Below, in pieces: positions 33,175 to 46,215 of a stretch of DNA of 64,000 nt. Within the stretch, counting starts at the first letter, position 1. Each line of letters begins with the position of its first letter. Made by a program: the position numbers and the translations under genes. The DNA is from Stomorhina lunata (Eukaryota > Arthropoda > Insecta > Diptera > Rhiniidae). The notes beneath the pieces were generated by a model. The model ran no database searches. It saw only the letters and a list, made by a program, of their open reading frames with translations, and was not told the DNA's origin. The stretch lies in contig OW121741.1 of the NCBI GenBank assembly GCA_933228675.1, positions 135,583,085-135,647,084 on the forward strand, in the 5' to 3' direction.

Positions 33175-35130
33175 AAAAATTCCTCAGGAGTTTTCTATAC
33201 GAAAAATGTCATACAAACTTTTCTATATATAAAATTTAATCGAAAATTTTCTAATAAAAAAATTTCATAAAAATTTTTCTAATTAAAAATTTCATAAGTT
33301 TTTCTATATGAAAAAGTTCATTAAAATTTTTCTATATGAAAAATTTCATAAACATTTTTCTACATGAAAAATTTGATTAAAATTTTTCTATATGAAAAAT
33401 TTGATAAAAAATATATCTACATGAAAAATTTCATCAAAATTTTTCTACATGAAAAATTTCATCAAAATTTTTCTACATGAAAAATTTCATCAAAATTTTT
33501 CTACATGAAAAATTTCATCAAAATTTTTCTATATGAAAAATTTCATCAAAATTTTTTATATAAAAATTTTCATCAACATTTTTCTATATGAAAAACTTCA
33601 TCAAAATTTTCCTATATGAAAAATTTCATCAAAACATTTCTATATAAAAAATTTCATCAAAATTTTTCTATATGAAAATTTCATCAACATTTTTCCATAT
33701 AAAATATTTCATCAAAATTTTTCTTATAAAAAATTTCAATAAAATTTTTCTAAATGAAAAATTTCATCAAAATTTTTCTATATAAAAAATTTCATAGAAA
33801 TTTTCATCAAAATTTTTCTATATAAAAAATTTCATCAAAATTTTTCTATATAAAAAATTTCATCAAAATTTTCCTATATGAAAAATTTCATCAAAATTTT
33901 TCTATATGAAAAATTTCATCAACATTTTTCTATATGAAAAATTTCATCAAAATATTTCTATATGAAAAAATTCATAAAATTTTTCTATATGAAAAAATTC
34001 CTAAAAATTTTTCTATATGAAAAATTTCATAAAAATTTTTCTATATGAAAACTTTCATAAAAATTTTCTATATGAAAAATTTCATTAAAATTTTTCTATA
34101 TGAAAAATTTCATAAAAATTTTTTTTTATGAAAAATTTCATAAAAATTTTTTTTTATGAAAAATTTCATCAAAATTTTTCTATATGAAAAATTTCATCAA
34201 AATTTTTCTATGTAAAAAATTTCTTAAAAACTTTTCCATATGAAAAATTTCATAAAAATTTTTCTATGTGAAAAATTTCTTAAAAATTTTTCCATATGAA
34301 AAATTTCATAAAAATTTTTTTATATCAAAAATTTCCTTAAAATTTTTCCATATGAAAAATTTCAAAAAATTTTTCTATATGAAAAATTTCTTTAAAATTT
34401 TTTAAATGAAAAATTTCATAAAAATTTTTCTATATGAAAAATTTCTTAAAAATTTTTCCATATGAAAAATTTCATAAAAATTTTTCTATATGAAAAATTT
34501 CTTAAAAATTTTTTAAATGAAAAATTTCATCAAAATTTTTCTATACGAAAAATTTCATAAAAATTTTTCTATATGAAAAATTTCATCAAAATTTTTCTGT
34601 ATGAAAAATTTCATCAAAATTTTTCTATATTGAAAATTTCATCAAAATTTTCCCATATGAAAAATTTCATCAAAATTTTTCTATATGAAAAATTTCATCA
34701 AAATTTTTCTATATGAAAAATTTCATCAAAATTTTTCTATATGAAAAATTTCATAAAAATTTTTTTATATGAAAAATTTCATTAAAATTTGTCTGTATGA
34801 AAATTTTCATCAAAATTTTTCTATATGAAAATTTCATTAAAATTTTTCTATATGAAACATTTCATCAACATTTTTCTATATGAAAGATTCCATCAACATT
34901 TTTTATATGAAAAATTTCATAAACATTTTTCTATACGAAAAATTTCATTAAAATTTTTCTATATGAAACATTTCATAAAAATTTTTCTATATTAAAAATT
35001 TCATCAAAATTTTCCCATATATCAAATTTCATAAAAATTTTTCTATATAAAAAATTTCTTGAAAAATGTTCTATTAAACTTTTTTCTACATAAATCATTT
35101 TTCCAAAATTTTTCTACTAAAAAAATTTAC
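33175..35130 (+). repeat. Array A8: 28-bp minisatellite, F1-like with CTATATG core
   Basis: The unit is 28 bp: CATCAAAA, TTTTTCTATATGAAAAA, TTT, verified for example between 34681 and 34709. The core differs from the A12/A13 unit by TATATG in place of TATAAG, leaving TTTTTC/GAAAAA arms. Many units have CATAAAA or CTTAAAA in place of CATCAAAA. A decayed tail continues to about 35230. Confidence 0.95.
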
Positions 35131-36150
35131 CTTAAATTTCACTTTTTTTAAATTAATAAATTTTTTATAAATGAAAAATTTCTGCAAAATTTTGTTTTTA
35201 CAAAAAATTATCTTAATGAAAAATTACCCCTTTTAAATTAATTTTTAGCCACACCCTTATCGTGTAGTAAGTACTTCTGTATGAGTAAATATTTCTTTTT
35301 ACACTGAAATACTATTTCAAAATTTAACGTTATCTTCTGTGAGTCTGTCACGCTAAAATCTTTTAACTTATTTTTTTAAATCGTTTAAGCGTAAAATACA
35401 AAAAAGAAGAGTCAACAGCAGCAGCCGTCAAACATCATCAACTCTCCTCTCATGACCAAGTCAATCAATCACAAGTCAGCAAAAAACACAAACTTATTTG
35501 TACTTAAAAGCTTGAAATAGGCTTGAAAGACACTTGAAAATATGTAAAACAGTTAATGAATAAAAAAACATTGAAAATAAATAAAATCATAAAAAATTAA
35601 AACGCAAATAAAACTACAGACGATTCCTTAACTCAGTCTCAGTAAGGACGAGCAAACAAACAAACCAAGAGTAAATTAAAATGATAGTTTAATTTTTGTT
35701 TTTATGTTTTCGTTTCCTTTTTGTTGATTTCCCTCCCCATCCCCTGGGGCAGACCATATTAAAAAGTTAATAATACTTTTGAAAATTACAAGTAAAATCA
35801 GTCAGTGTAAACAACTGTTTCAGTTACGTGGCATTTTTATAACTTAATCCATGACCGATTAATCCTTGATGTCCTTGTCCTTGTTGATGAATTTACACAG
35901 TTTAACTTTTTCTTTTCATTTAATACTTCTCTGAAGGTGTTCTCGGAATTCACTTAAACCAAAAGATTTAAATATATTTGATATAAGTATGTGTAAGTTA
36001 ATACCATACACATGCATTTGTAAAGTTTCTTTTATACGAATTGTTTTCCACTTGTCCTTTCAAATTAACATATAAGTCAAAGAAAAGGATTTAAGCTTAA
36101 GTAGGTAATACCCAAATATGGAAGTATATGTAGTTTTCACAATAACAAAA
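35131..36150. other. Unique spacer
   Basis: Unique sequence with a short CAGCAGCAG run (about 35416), an unremarkable CCCTCCCCATCCCCTGGGG segment (about 35732) and AT-rich DNA elsewhere. No gene or RNA is supported. Confidence 0.6.
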
Positions 36151-38735
36151 ATTTTAAAGAATTTTTTTATTTATTGTAAAAAAAAAATTAGAAAAAAAGT
36201 TTTTATAAAGAAAATTTTGAGTAAATTTTTTATGTGGAAAAATTTTAATGAAATTTTTTCTATAAAAAAAATTTTATGAAAATTTTCAATAGATAAATGG
36301 AAATGCAATTTTTCATATAGAATAATTTGTATAATCTTTTTTAATATAAAAATGTTGAAGAAGATTTTGATTAAAATTGCAATAAAATTTTTTGTTTAAA
36401 AAAATTTTATGAAATTTTTCATGAAATTTTCATGAAATATGAAAAATAAGAAAATTCTGAAGAACTTTCTATCAAAATTTTATTGAAATGTCTTTTACAG
36501 AAAATTGTAATAAATTTTTTTCCATAGAAAATTTTCACGAATTTTTTTCTATAGAAAAATTTTAATGAAATTTTTTCTATAGAAATATTGAATAAAAATG
36601 TTATCTGTTGAAAAATTTTAGTTAAATTTTATATTAAAAAAAAAAAATTAATGAAATTTTATACTAAGAAAAATTTTAATGAAATTTTTCTATAAAAAAT
36701 TTAAGTATAAAAAGAAAAAAACCTGTTAAATTTTTTCTACAGAAAAATTTTAGTGAAATTCTTGCTAAAGAAAAATTTAAATGAAATTTTTTCTTTAAAA
36801 AATTGTTTCAATAGAAAAATGTTAATGAAAGTTTTTCTATAGAAAAATTTTATAAAAATTTTTTTATAGAAAAATTTTAATGAAATTTTTTTTTTATAGA
36901 AAAATTTTAACAAAATTTTTTTTATACAACAAATTTTAATAAAATTTTTCTATAAAAAATCTTAAGTACATTTTTTCTATGAAATTTTTTCAACAGAAAA
37001 ATTTAAGTGTAATTTTTGCTAATGAAAAATTTAAATGAAATTTTTTCTTTAAAAAAATTTTAAGAAAATTTTTTCCATAGAAAAATGTTTATGAAAGTTT
37101 TTCTACAGAAAACTTTTAATAAAATTTTTTTATAGAAAAATTTTAATGAAATTTTTTTTTATAGAAAAATTTTAATGAAGCTATTTCTATACAAAAAAAT
37201 TTTAATAAAATTTTTCTACAAAAAATTTCAAGTACATTTTTTCTATGAAATTATTTCTACAGAAAAATTTTTGTGAAATGTTTGCTAATGAAAAATTTAA
37301 ATGATAAATTTTTCTTTAAAAAAATTTTTTCCATAGAAAAATGTTAATGAAAGTTTTTCTATAGAAAAATTTTAATAAATTTTTTTTACAGAAAAATTTC
37401 AATGAAATTTTTTCCTATCGAAAAATTTTAATAAAAATATTTCTATACAAAAAATTTTAATAAAATTTTTCTATAAAAAAATTTTAAGTACATTTTTTCT
37501 ATAGAATAATTTTAGTGAAACTTTTGCTAAAGAAAAATTTAAATGATATTTTTTTCTTTCAAAAAAATTTTAAGAAAATTTTTTCCATAGAAAAATGTTT
37601 ATGAAAGTTTTTCTATAGAAAAATTTTAATAAAATTTTTTTTATAGAAAAATTTTAATCAAATTTTTTTTTATAGAAAAATTTTAATGAAATTTTTTTCT
37701 ATAGAAAAATTTTAAGGAAATTTTTTTCTATAGAAAAATTTTAACGAAATTTTTTCTATATAAAAAATTTTAAGTACATTTTTTGCATGAAATTTTTTTT
37801 ACAGAAATATTTTAGTGAAATTTTTGCTAAAGAAAAATTAATATGAAATTTTTTCGTTAAAAAAATTTTAAGAAAACTTTTTCCATAGAAAAATGGTGAT
37901 GAAAGTTTTTCTATAAAAAAAAACTTTGATAAAATTTTTTCTACAGTAAAATTTAAATAAAATTTTTTCCATCGAAAAATTTTAATGAAATTTTTTCTGT
38001 AGAATAATTTTAATGAAATTTTTGCTATAGAAAAATTTTAATGAAATTTTGGCTAAAGAAAAATTTGAATGAAATTTTGGCTAAAGAAAAACTATAATGA
38101 AATTTTATCTATTGAAAAATGTTAATGAAATTTTTTCTATAGAAAAATGTTAATGAAATTTTTTTCATAGAAAAATTTTAGTGAAATTTTTTCTATAGAA
38201 AAAGTTTTAATGACATTTTTGCTATAGAAAATTTTTAATGAAATTTTTTCTTAGAATAATTTTAATGAAATTTTTTCTTAGAAAAATTTTAATGAAATTT
38301 TTTCTATAGAAAAATATTAATGAAATTTTTTGTATAGAAAAATTTTAATGAAATTTTTTCTATAGAAAAATTTTTATGAAATTTTTTCTTAGAAAAATTT
38401 TAATTACATTTTTTCTTAGAAAAATTTTAATGAAATTTTTTCAATAGAAAAATTTAAATGAAATTTTTTTATAGAAAAATTTAAACGAATTTTTTTCTAT
38501 AGAAAAATTTTAATGAACCTTTTTCTATAGGAAAGTTTTAATGGATTTTTTTTTCTATAGAAATATTTAATAAAATTATTTCTATGAAAAAATTTTAGTG
38601 ACATTTTTTCAATAGAAAAATTTTGATGAAATTATTTCTACAGAAATATTTAAATGAAATTTTTTCTACTGAAATTTTTCTATACAAAAATTTTAATGAA
38701 ATTTTTTCAACTAAAGTTTACTAAAAGAAAAATGA
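36150..38735 (-). repeat. Array A9: 28-bp minisatellite, family F2 in minus orientation
   Basis: The unit is 28 bp: AATGAAA, TTTTTTCTATAGAAAAA, TTTT. Its reverse complement is exactly the consensus of array A10. A larger unit marked by GCTAAAGAAAAATTTAAATG recurs at 36764, 37018, 37284, 37526 and 37826 (steps of 254, 266, 242 and 300 bp), so the proximal half is a higher-order repeat of about nine to ten units. The distal half (about 37980-38480) is simple and more regular. Confidence 0.95.
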
Positions 38736-39675
38736 AAAGAGCTTTAGGCGCCACATTTGCCCATCGTCGGTATAGATGTTAAATAAAATCAATTATTTAA
38801 ATATTTGCTATTGACATTTGTTTGAAAGCCAAAATGTTGACACATGGAATTAATGAAATTCCATTACAAATTACCAATTTGATTTGTTTTTGTTTTTGTA
38901 ATCAAATCTGTCAATTAAAATTTTGAAGATTTAAAAGGAAGAAATAGGAAAACAAATATTTCAATTACATGTCAAGACATTTTAACAAATAGTTTTAAAA
39001 GTTGTAATAGAAATGTTTCATTTACCCACAGGAATATCGAAAAAGTAAAATAAGATAAATTTTGTTATTTAAATAGACTTTAGTTAGCTAATAATGTTCA
39101 TATATAGTATATGTATGTATGTATATGTATATAAACCAGTGGTGGGCACTAACACATGTGCAAATTTGTGATTGTGCTGATTGTGCTAGAGAAAAGTTTT
39201 AAAAATCCATAGAGTCTCATGTTGAATGAGTGGATTAGTTGGTGAAAGTTTATTAAGAAACTATAGCACAAAAATATGTCTATGCATCTTACAATTGTTG
39301 TGTGCCGTTAGAATTCGCCTATAACTAGTTATAGCAAATGAAATGTTTGCCCATGACTGATATAGACACATAATGTATGTACATTTCTCATTGAATAAAG
39401 TTTTACTAAAGGCAAGAAAATAACCCACATCAATGTTATCTCTATAAAGACTTAATTTGTGGAGTGTTGAGCAAGACAGACAGACATATTTCAATCCTTT
39501 TATTTCTAGTAAAAACTAAACTTTAAAGTATTTATTTGTTTTGAGATGGTTTTGAGAATTTAAACCTTATTTGACTTTTTGTGAGCTTTACATACAAATA
39601 CGAAAGGATTGACATTTTTTGGACTAATGCTATACAATAAGTAGTTTGTAACTATAACTGATAGTCAACACAAAA
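38736..39675. other. Unique spacer between inverted arrays A9 and A10
   Basis: Unique AT-rich DNA with a TATG microsatellite at about 39105-39130 and the hAT-like MITE at 39137-39359. The sequence around 38820-38900 (TTGACACATGGAATTAATG, ATTACCAATTTGATTTG) is of mixed composition and could be conserved non-coding DNA. The 77-codon minus frame at 39261-39494 straddles the MITE edge and is not a gene. Confidence 0.6.
39137..39359. mobile_element. hAT-like MITE with 8-bp target-site duplication
   Basis: The element opens with CAGTGGTGGGCACT and closes with TTTGCCCATGACTG; the reverse complement of the end, CAGTCATGGGCAAA, matches the start in 10 of the first 12 bases. CAGTGGTGGGCA-type ends are typical of hAT elements. 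The 8 bp before it are ATATAAAC (39129-39136) and the 8 bp after it ATATAGAC (39360-39367), seven of eight identical, as hAT insertion predicts. At 223 bp it cannot encode a transposase and must have been moved by one encoded elsewhere. Confidence 0.82.
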
Positions 39676-42600
39676 AAGTAAAAAAATTTCATTTTTCCAT
39701 AGAACAAATTTTATTAAAATTTTTCTATAGAAAAATTTCTTTACATTTTTTTTTTAAATAGAAAAAATTTCATTAACATTTCTCTCGAGAAAAAAACTTC
39801 ATTAAAATTTTTCTTTAGAAAAAATTTCATTAAAATTTTTCTATACAAAAAATTTCCTAAAAAGTTTTCTATAGAAACAAAATTTCATTAAAATTTTTCT
39901 ATAGAAAAAATGTCATTAAAATTTTTTTGTAGAAAAAATAATATTAAATTTTTTTATAGAAAAAATTTTATTAAATTTTTTTATAGAAAAAAATTTCATT
40001 AAAATTTTTCTATGAAAAATATTTCTTTAAATTTTTCTATAGAAACCATTTTATTTTTTTATAGAAAAAAATTTCATTAAAATTTTTCTATGAAAAATAT
40101 TTCTTTAGATTTTTCTACAGAAACCATTTTATTGAAATTTTTTTTTTAGAAATTTCTATAGAAATTATTTTATTAAAATTTTTCTATTGGCTAAATTTCA
40201 CTAAAATTTTTCTTTAGAAAAAATTGCATTAAAATTTCTCCTTAATAAGAATTCCATTAAAATTTTTCTAAAAAAAATTCTGTTTAAATTTTTCCATAGA
40301 TAAAATTTCACTAAAATTTTTCTTAAGAAAAAATTTCATTAACATTAACAAAATCATTAAAATTTTTCTATATTTATTTTTTGAGAAAAAAAATTTATAA
40401 AAAGTTTTTTATAGAAAAAAATTTCATTAAAATTTTGCTATAGAAAAAAAGTCAATAACATTTTTTTTGTAGACAAAATTATATTAAATTTTTTTATAGA
40501 AAAAAATTTCATTAAAATTTTTTTGTGGAAAATATTTCCTTAAATTTTTCTATAAAAAAAATTTTATTCAAAGTTTTCTTAAAAAAAAATTCTATAGAAA
40601 TAATTTCATTAAAATTTTTCTATGGAAAATATTTCTTTAAATTTTTCTATAGAAAAAATTTTATTCAAATTTTTCTTTAAAAAAAACATCTATAGAAACA
40701 ATTTCATTAAAATTTTTCTATAGAAAAAATTTCATTAACATTTTTCTTTAAAAAAAAATTCATTAAAATATTTCCTTAATAAGAATTCCATTAAAATTTT
40801 TCTAAAAAAAATTCTGTTAAAATTTTTTCATAGAAAAAATTAAATTAAAATTTTTCTTAAGAAAAAATTTCATTAAAATTTTTCTTAAGAAAAAATTTTA
40901 TTAAAATTTTTCTTAAGAAAAAACTTCATTAACATTCCTGTCGAGAAAAAATTTAATAAAAAGTTTTCTATAGAAAAAAGTTTAATTAAAATTTTTCTAT
41001 AGAAAAAATGTCATCAAAATTTTTTTGTACAAAAAATTATATTGAATTTTTTTATAGAAAAAAATTTCATTAAAATTTTTCTATAGAAACAATTTTATTC
41101 AAATTCTTTTTTTTTTTAATTTATATAGAAATAATTTCAGTAAAATTTATCTATAGCAAAATTTCATTAAAATTTTTTTTTAGAAAAAATTTCATTAAAA
41201 TTTTTAATTAATAAGAATTCCGTTAAATTTTTTCTACAAAAAATTCTATTTAAATTTTCTATAGAAAAAATTTCATTAAAAGTTTTCTTAAGAAAAAATT
41301 TCATTAACATTTCTCTCGAGAAAAAAATCATTAAAATTTTTCTATAGAAAAAAATTTATAAAAAGTTGTTTATAGAAAAAAATTTCATTAAAATTTTGTT
41401 ATAGAAAAAATGTCATTAAAATTTTTTGTGGACAAAATTATATTAAATTTTTTTATAGAAAAAAATTTCATTAAAATTTTTTTATGGAAAATATTTCCTT
41501 AAATTTTTCTATAGAAAAAATTTTATTCAAAGTTTTCTTAAAAAAAAGTTCTATAGAAATAATTTCAGTAAAATTTTTCTATAGAAAAAATTTCTTTAAA
41601 ACTTTTCTTAAGAAAAAAATTCATTAAAGTTTTTCCTTAATAAGAATTCCGTTAAAATTTTTCTAAAAAAAAATTCTGTATAAATTTTTCTATAGAAAAA
41701 TTTTATTAAAATTTTTCCTTAATCAGAATTCCATTAAAATTTTTCTAAAAACAACTCCGTTTAAATTTTTCAATAGAAAAAATGTCATTAAAATCTTTCT
41801 TTAGAAAAAATTTCATTAACATTTTTCTATAGAAAAAAATTCATTAAAATTTTTCTATAAAAAAAATTAATTATAATTTTTCTTTAACAAAATTCCATTA
41901 AAATTTTTTTTCTTTAGAAAAATTCCATTTATATTTTTATATAGCAAAAATTTCATTAAAATATTTCTTTAGGAACATTTTATTAAAAAAAATTTTATTA
42001 AAATTTTTCGAAAGAAAGAATTTCATTAAAATTTTTTGAAAGAAAAAATTTAATTAAAAATTTTGAAAGAAAAATTTCTTCAAATCTTTTCTATAGAAAA
42101 AATTTCATTAAATGTTTTTTCGAATTTTTTTTTTTTAATTTTTCTATAAAAAAAAAATTCATTAAAATTTTTTTTAAGAAAAAATTCCTTTAAAATTTTT
42201 CTTTAGAAAAAATTCCATTATAATTATTCTTTAAAATTTTTCTAAAAATTCATTAAAATTTTTCTTTGGAAAAAAAATTAATTAGAATTTTTATATAGAA
42301 AAAAATTTACTAAAATTTTTCTATAGAAAAATGTTCTTCCAAACTCTTCGATAGAAAAAATTTCATTAAAATGTTTTTTTAGAAAAAATTTCTTACAAAT
42401 TTTTCTATAGAAACAATTTCATTAAAATTTTTTTTAGAAAAATTTCATTAAAAGTTGTCCATAGAAAAAATTTGATTAGAATTTTTCTATAGAAAAAATT
42501 TCTTTAAAATTTTTCTATAGAAAAAATTTCTTTAAAATTTTTTAAATTAAAAATTTTATTACAATTTTTCTATACAAAAAATTTCAGTAAAATTTTTCTA

Positions 42601-43000
42601 TATAATTCTTCAAAATTCAAAAAATTTAATAAAAATTTCCATATATAAAAATGTTTATGAATTTTTTTTTAAAGAAAAATTTCATAAAATATTTAGATTT
42701 TTTTTCTATAGAAAAATTTCATGAAATTTTTTCATAAAAAAAAACTTAAAAAAATGTTTTATATAAATTTTTTATATAGAAAAACTTTTAGATAAAAAAT
42801 TTCAGAAAAACTTTTAATAAAAAAACTTGAAAAAAATTTTTTATGGAAAAAAGTTAGGAAAATATTGAAATAAATTTTCATTATTGAATAAATTTTCAGA
42901 AAATTTAGATGAAATAGATACAAAAAACTATAAAAAAAAATTTGATTAAATTTTTTTCCTAAAGAAAAATTTCCTAAAATTTTTCATAAAGTTTTTTTTT
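39676..43000 (+). repeat. Array A10: 28-bp minisatellite, family F2 in plus orientation
   Basis: The unit is 28 bp: CATTAAAA, TTTTTCTATAGAAAAAA, TTT. It is considerably diverged, with many TCTTTAG, TCTTAAG and truncated units. A marker string CTTAATAAGAATTCC recurs at about 40241, 40775, 41207 and 41636, with a variant at 41718, so there is a larger repeat of roughly 430-535 bp. ATTTCTCTCGAG markers recur at about 39780 and 41310. The last 400 bp are strongly decayed. Confidence 0.94.
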
Positions 43001-43835
43001 TAAAGGCTTTACCTCTGAACTTTTCACCTAAACTGTTCAAATAATATTATCACTTTCAAATGAGCTTAAAGTCAAATTTTAAATATTTTGGTTAACCATC
43101 AATCATCATTAAAAGTCGTTACGAAAAAAAAAACTTAACAAGAATTTGCTAATTTTTGTTCGAATTTCAAAATTTATTTCCTGTCAAATTTCTTTACATA
43201 ACTTATAAATCTGTATTCAGTTCACACTCCTTTTGGCTTTAATGCTCGCCCTCATTTTGTTTGCAAACGAAAAAAAGTCCCTTCAAATTATTTAAGTCCT
43301 GTGGAGTTTAGAGCTGATTTCCTTAAGGACGTGAGTTAATTTTCAAATCCTATTCAATTTCGGTCAACTAAAAATAATAAAGTGAGACAGACAAAATATT
43401 AATATTATATTAAGAAATCATAAATCTTTTTTTCCTTTCCTAAGAATAAATAACAAATATTTTTTGTGTCCATAAATGGACAACATTAAGATTTTTCTTA
43501 AGTTTTTGCCATTTTTTTTTTTGTGCAAAACCCAGGGACAGAAAACGCCCATAAAAATGGAGCAAGTAAAAAAATCAGCATATTTTTTTGATATGTAATT
43601 TAAGCATTTTTTTTTTTCTTTATTTTCTATAGTCAAAATATAAATAAAAGTCATAAACAGCAAATCTGCACGTACAAAAGCAAATAAGTACATCAATAAT
43701 GATTTACTGGCGAAACGGAAAAAGAAAGTTTAATAAAAAGAAAAAAATCAACATATGATGTAGAGTAACACTAGCACAAAGAAATATTAAGAGGGTATCC
43801 AAAAATGCTACACTCTATAACAATTATTGGCAAAA
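43001..43835. other. Unique spacer
   Basis: Unique AT-rich DNA. The 92-codon minus frame at 43418-43696 is lysine/phenylalanine/isoleucine-rich, crosses two T-runs and shows no known domain, so I do not call it a gene. Confidence 0.6.
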
Positions 43836-45388
43836 GCTTCTAGTATTTCTAAATAAGTTCAAATTGAGTAGCAACTTTTCACAAAAGCTTTTAGGAAATT
43901 AAAATGTAAATTGATATTTTTAAAAGCTCTTTTACAGAATACTTTCAATTGACCTAAACTATTAGCTTTTACATAAGTCTTTTTGTAAGCAAAAGCTTTA
44001 GACTTCTGTTTTAAGCTTTTTAGATAATTTTCATAAAAGCTTTTAGGAAAATAATGTTTGAATTGAAAAGTTACTTTAAGAAGAGTGAGATTGGGAACAT
44101 TTTTTAAAAAGCTCTTTTACAGAATACTTTCAATTGACCTAAACTAATAGCTTTTACATAAGTCTTTTTTTAAGCAAAATCTTTTGACTTCTGTTTTAAG
44201 CTTTTTAGATAATTTTCATAAAAGCTTTTAGGAAAATAATGTTTGAATTGAAAAGCTTTTAGGAAAATGAAATCTAAATTGATATTTTTAAAAGCTCTTT
44301 TACAGAATACTTTCAATTGACCTAAGCTATTAGCTTTTACATAAGTCTTTTTGTAAGCAAAAGCTTTAGACTTCTGTTTTAAGCTTTTTAGATAATTGTC
44401 ATAACAGCTTTTAGGAAAATAATGTTTGAATTGAAAAGTTACTTTAAGAAGAGTGAGATTTGGAACATATTTGAAAAAGCTCTTTTACAGAATACTTTCA
44501 ATTGACCTAAACTAATAGCTTTTACATAAGTCTTTTTTTAAGCAAAATCTTTTGACTTCTGTTTTAAGCTTTTTAGATAATTTTCATAAAAGCTTTTAGG
44601 AAAATAATGTTTGAATTGAAAAGCTTTTAGGAAAATGAAATCTAAATTGATATTTTAAAAGCTCTTTTACAGAATACTTTCAATTGACCTAAATTATTAG
44701 CTTTTACATAAGTCTTTTTGTAAGCAAAAGCTTTAAACTTCTGTTTTAAGCTTTTTAGATAATTTTCATAAAAGCTTTTAGGAAAATAATGTTTGAATTG
44801 AAAAGCTTTTAGGAAAATAAAATCTAAATTGATATTTTTAAAAGCTCTTTTACAGAATACTTTCAATTGACCTAAACTATTAGCTTTTACATAAGTCTTT
44901 TTGTAAGCAAAAGCTTTAGACTTCTGTTTTAAGCTTTTTAGATAATTTTCATAAAAGCTTTTAGGAAAATAATGTTTGAATTGAAAAGTTACTTTAAGAA
45001 GAGTGAGATTGGGAACATTTTTTAAAAAGCTCTTTTACAGAATACTTTCAATTGACCTAAACTATTAGCTTTTTCATCAGCAGTATTTTTGAAGCAAAAG
45101 CCTTTCACTTTCTCTTAAAGCTTTAAATGTTATTTTTCCAATAGCTTTAAGAAAAACAAAGCCTCAATTGACAAGTCTAACTTCATATAAAAGCTTTAAA
45201 AAGAGCTTTTAAAAAGCTCTTTTATAGAATACTTTCAATTGACTTAAAATAATAGCTTTTAAATCAGCTTTATTTTAAAGTCAAAAGTTTTTGACTTTAA
45301 GCTTTTAAATATATTTCAACAGTAGTCATTTTTTTGTCATCCAATCCAAACAAAAGCTTTTGCCCCAGCTTAAAGCATCTTTTAATAT
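43836..45388 (-). repeat. 184-bp satellite block, eight monomers in two subtypes
   Basis: GCTCTTTTACAGAATAC marks monomers at 43926, 44111, 44294, 44479, 44661, 44844 and 45029, with a diverged one at 45216 (steps 185, 183, 185, 182, 183, 185, 187 bp). Two subtypes are distinguished both upstream of the marker (X: AAATTGATATTTTTAAAA; Y: AGTGAGATTGGGAACATTTT) and inside the monomer. The order is X Y X Y X X Y and then a decayed copy. AAGCTT sites recur in every monomer. It is unrelated in sequence to the CTATAG arrays. Strand is arbitrary; the 74-codon minus frame at 44642-44866 is repeat read-through. Confidence 0.95.
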
Positions 45389-45904
45389 CACCACCCTAAT
45401 AATTTGTTCACTCGTCCATGGACAACATTAAATTTATGAGTATGTGTTTATTTTCCAGCACAACGAAACATAAGTAAATAATATACGAGTAAAAAATGAT
45501 GTAAAAATTACATGTATTATGTTACAGATTCTAGTGTAAAATCATTTTTGATGCATTATTTAGAAGTGTGTAGCTTTCCTCTGGAATGAGAATACACCCC
45601 CTTATTATTGATATTTTCAAGTGCTTTTCATGCAACTAAATGTGTCAATGAGTATAATAAAGAAAAAAAACATAAAGCCAAGAGCAAGTTGTAAAGAAAA
45701 ATACCTCCTTTTGACACATAACAAATTACACATTCACAGAAATTTTGTATCCCTTATAAATAAGTAGTTATGTTATACAAACTTCAAAGACCCATTGAAT
45801 TGACATCAAAGATAAGTAAATCGGAAATGTTGAAAATTATGAAGGTATTTATTTAGTAATAATTTATTTATATTTTTAAAATCTATAATAAAGTAAACAA
45901 ATAT

Positions 45905-46215
45905 CTATTCATATATTGGTAGCCTGTGATAACGATCGAAAAGTCATACTTTTAAGCAAATATTTTGTAACATACCTTAGGGATTTTGAAAATTATTTAT
46001 TTTAACCAAAGTTTATTCAAATTTTTGTTTGTTTGTCAAAACATTTACTTTAAACAAAATTCTTTTACTATCGGGGAAATAAGTAACAATATAAGTAATC
46101 CTTATACTATAAATATTATTTAAATTATCCTTTAAGTATGCTACACAAATGTTTCTGAAACATGTTACATTTCGATCGATATTGAATGTGGCGATTTGAC
46201 CTCAAGTAAATTCAT
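45905..46215 (-). repeat. Dispersed repeat D, copy 1
   Basis: On the minus strand it reads GGTCAAATCGCC, TTTGTGTAGCATACTT, TTGACAAACAAAC, TTTTCAAAATCCCTAAGG and AAAATATTTGCTTAAAAG. These match, in order, GGCCAAATCGACC, TTTGTGTAGCATACTT, TTGACAAACAAATGG, TTTTGAAAATCTCTAAGG and TAATATTTGCTTAACAT at 56.52-56.76 kb on the plus strand. Confidence 0.7.

Noticed and set aside
44642..44866. 74-codon minus frame with internal repeats in the 184-bp satellite
   Set aside because: Only monomers of 183 bp keep the frame; neighbouring monomers of 182 and 185 bp shift it. The satellite is not coding.
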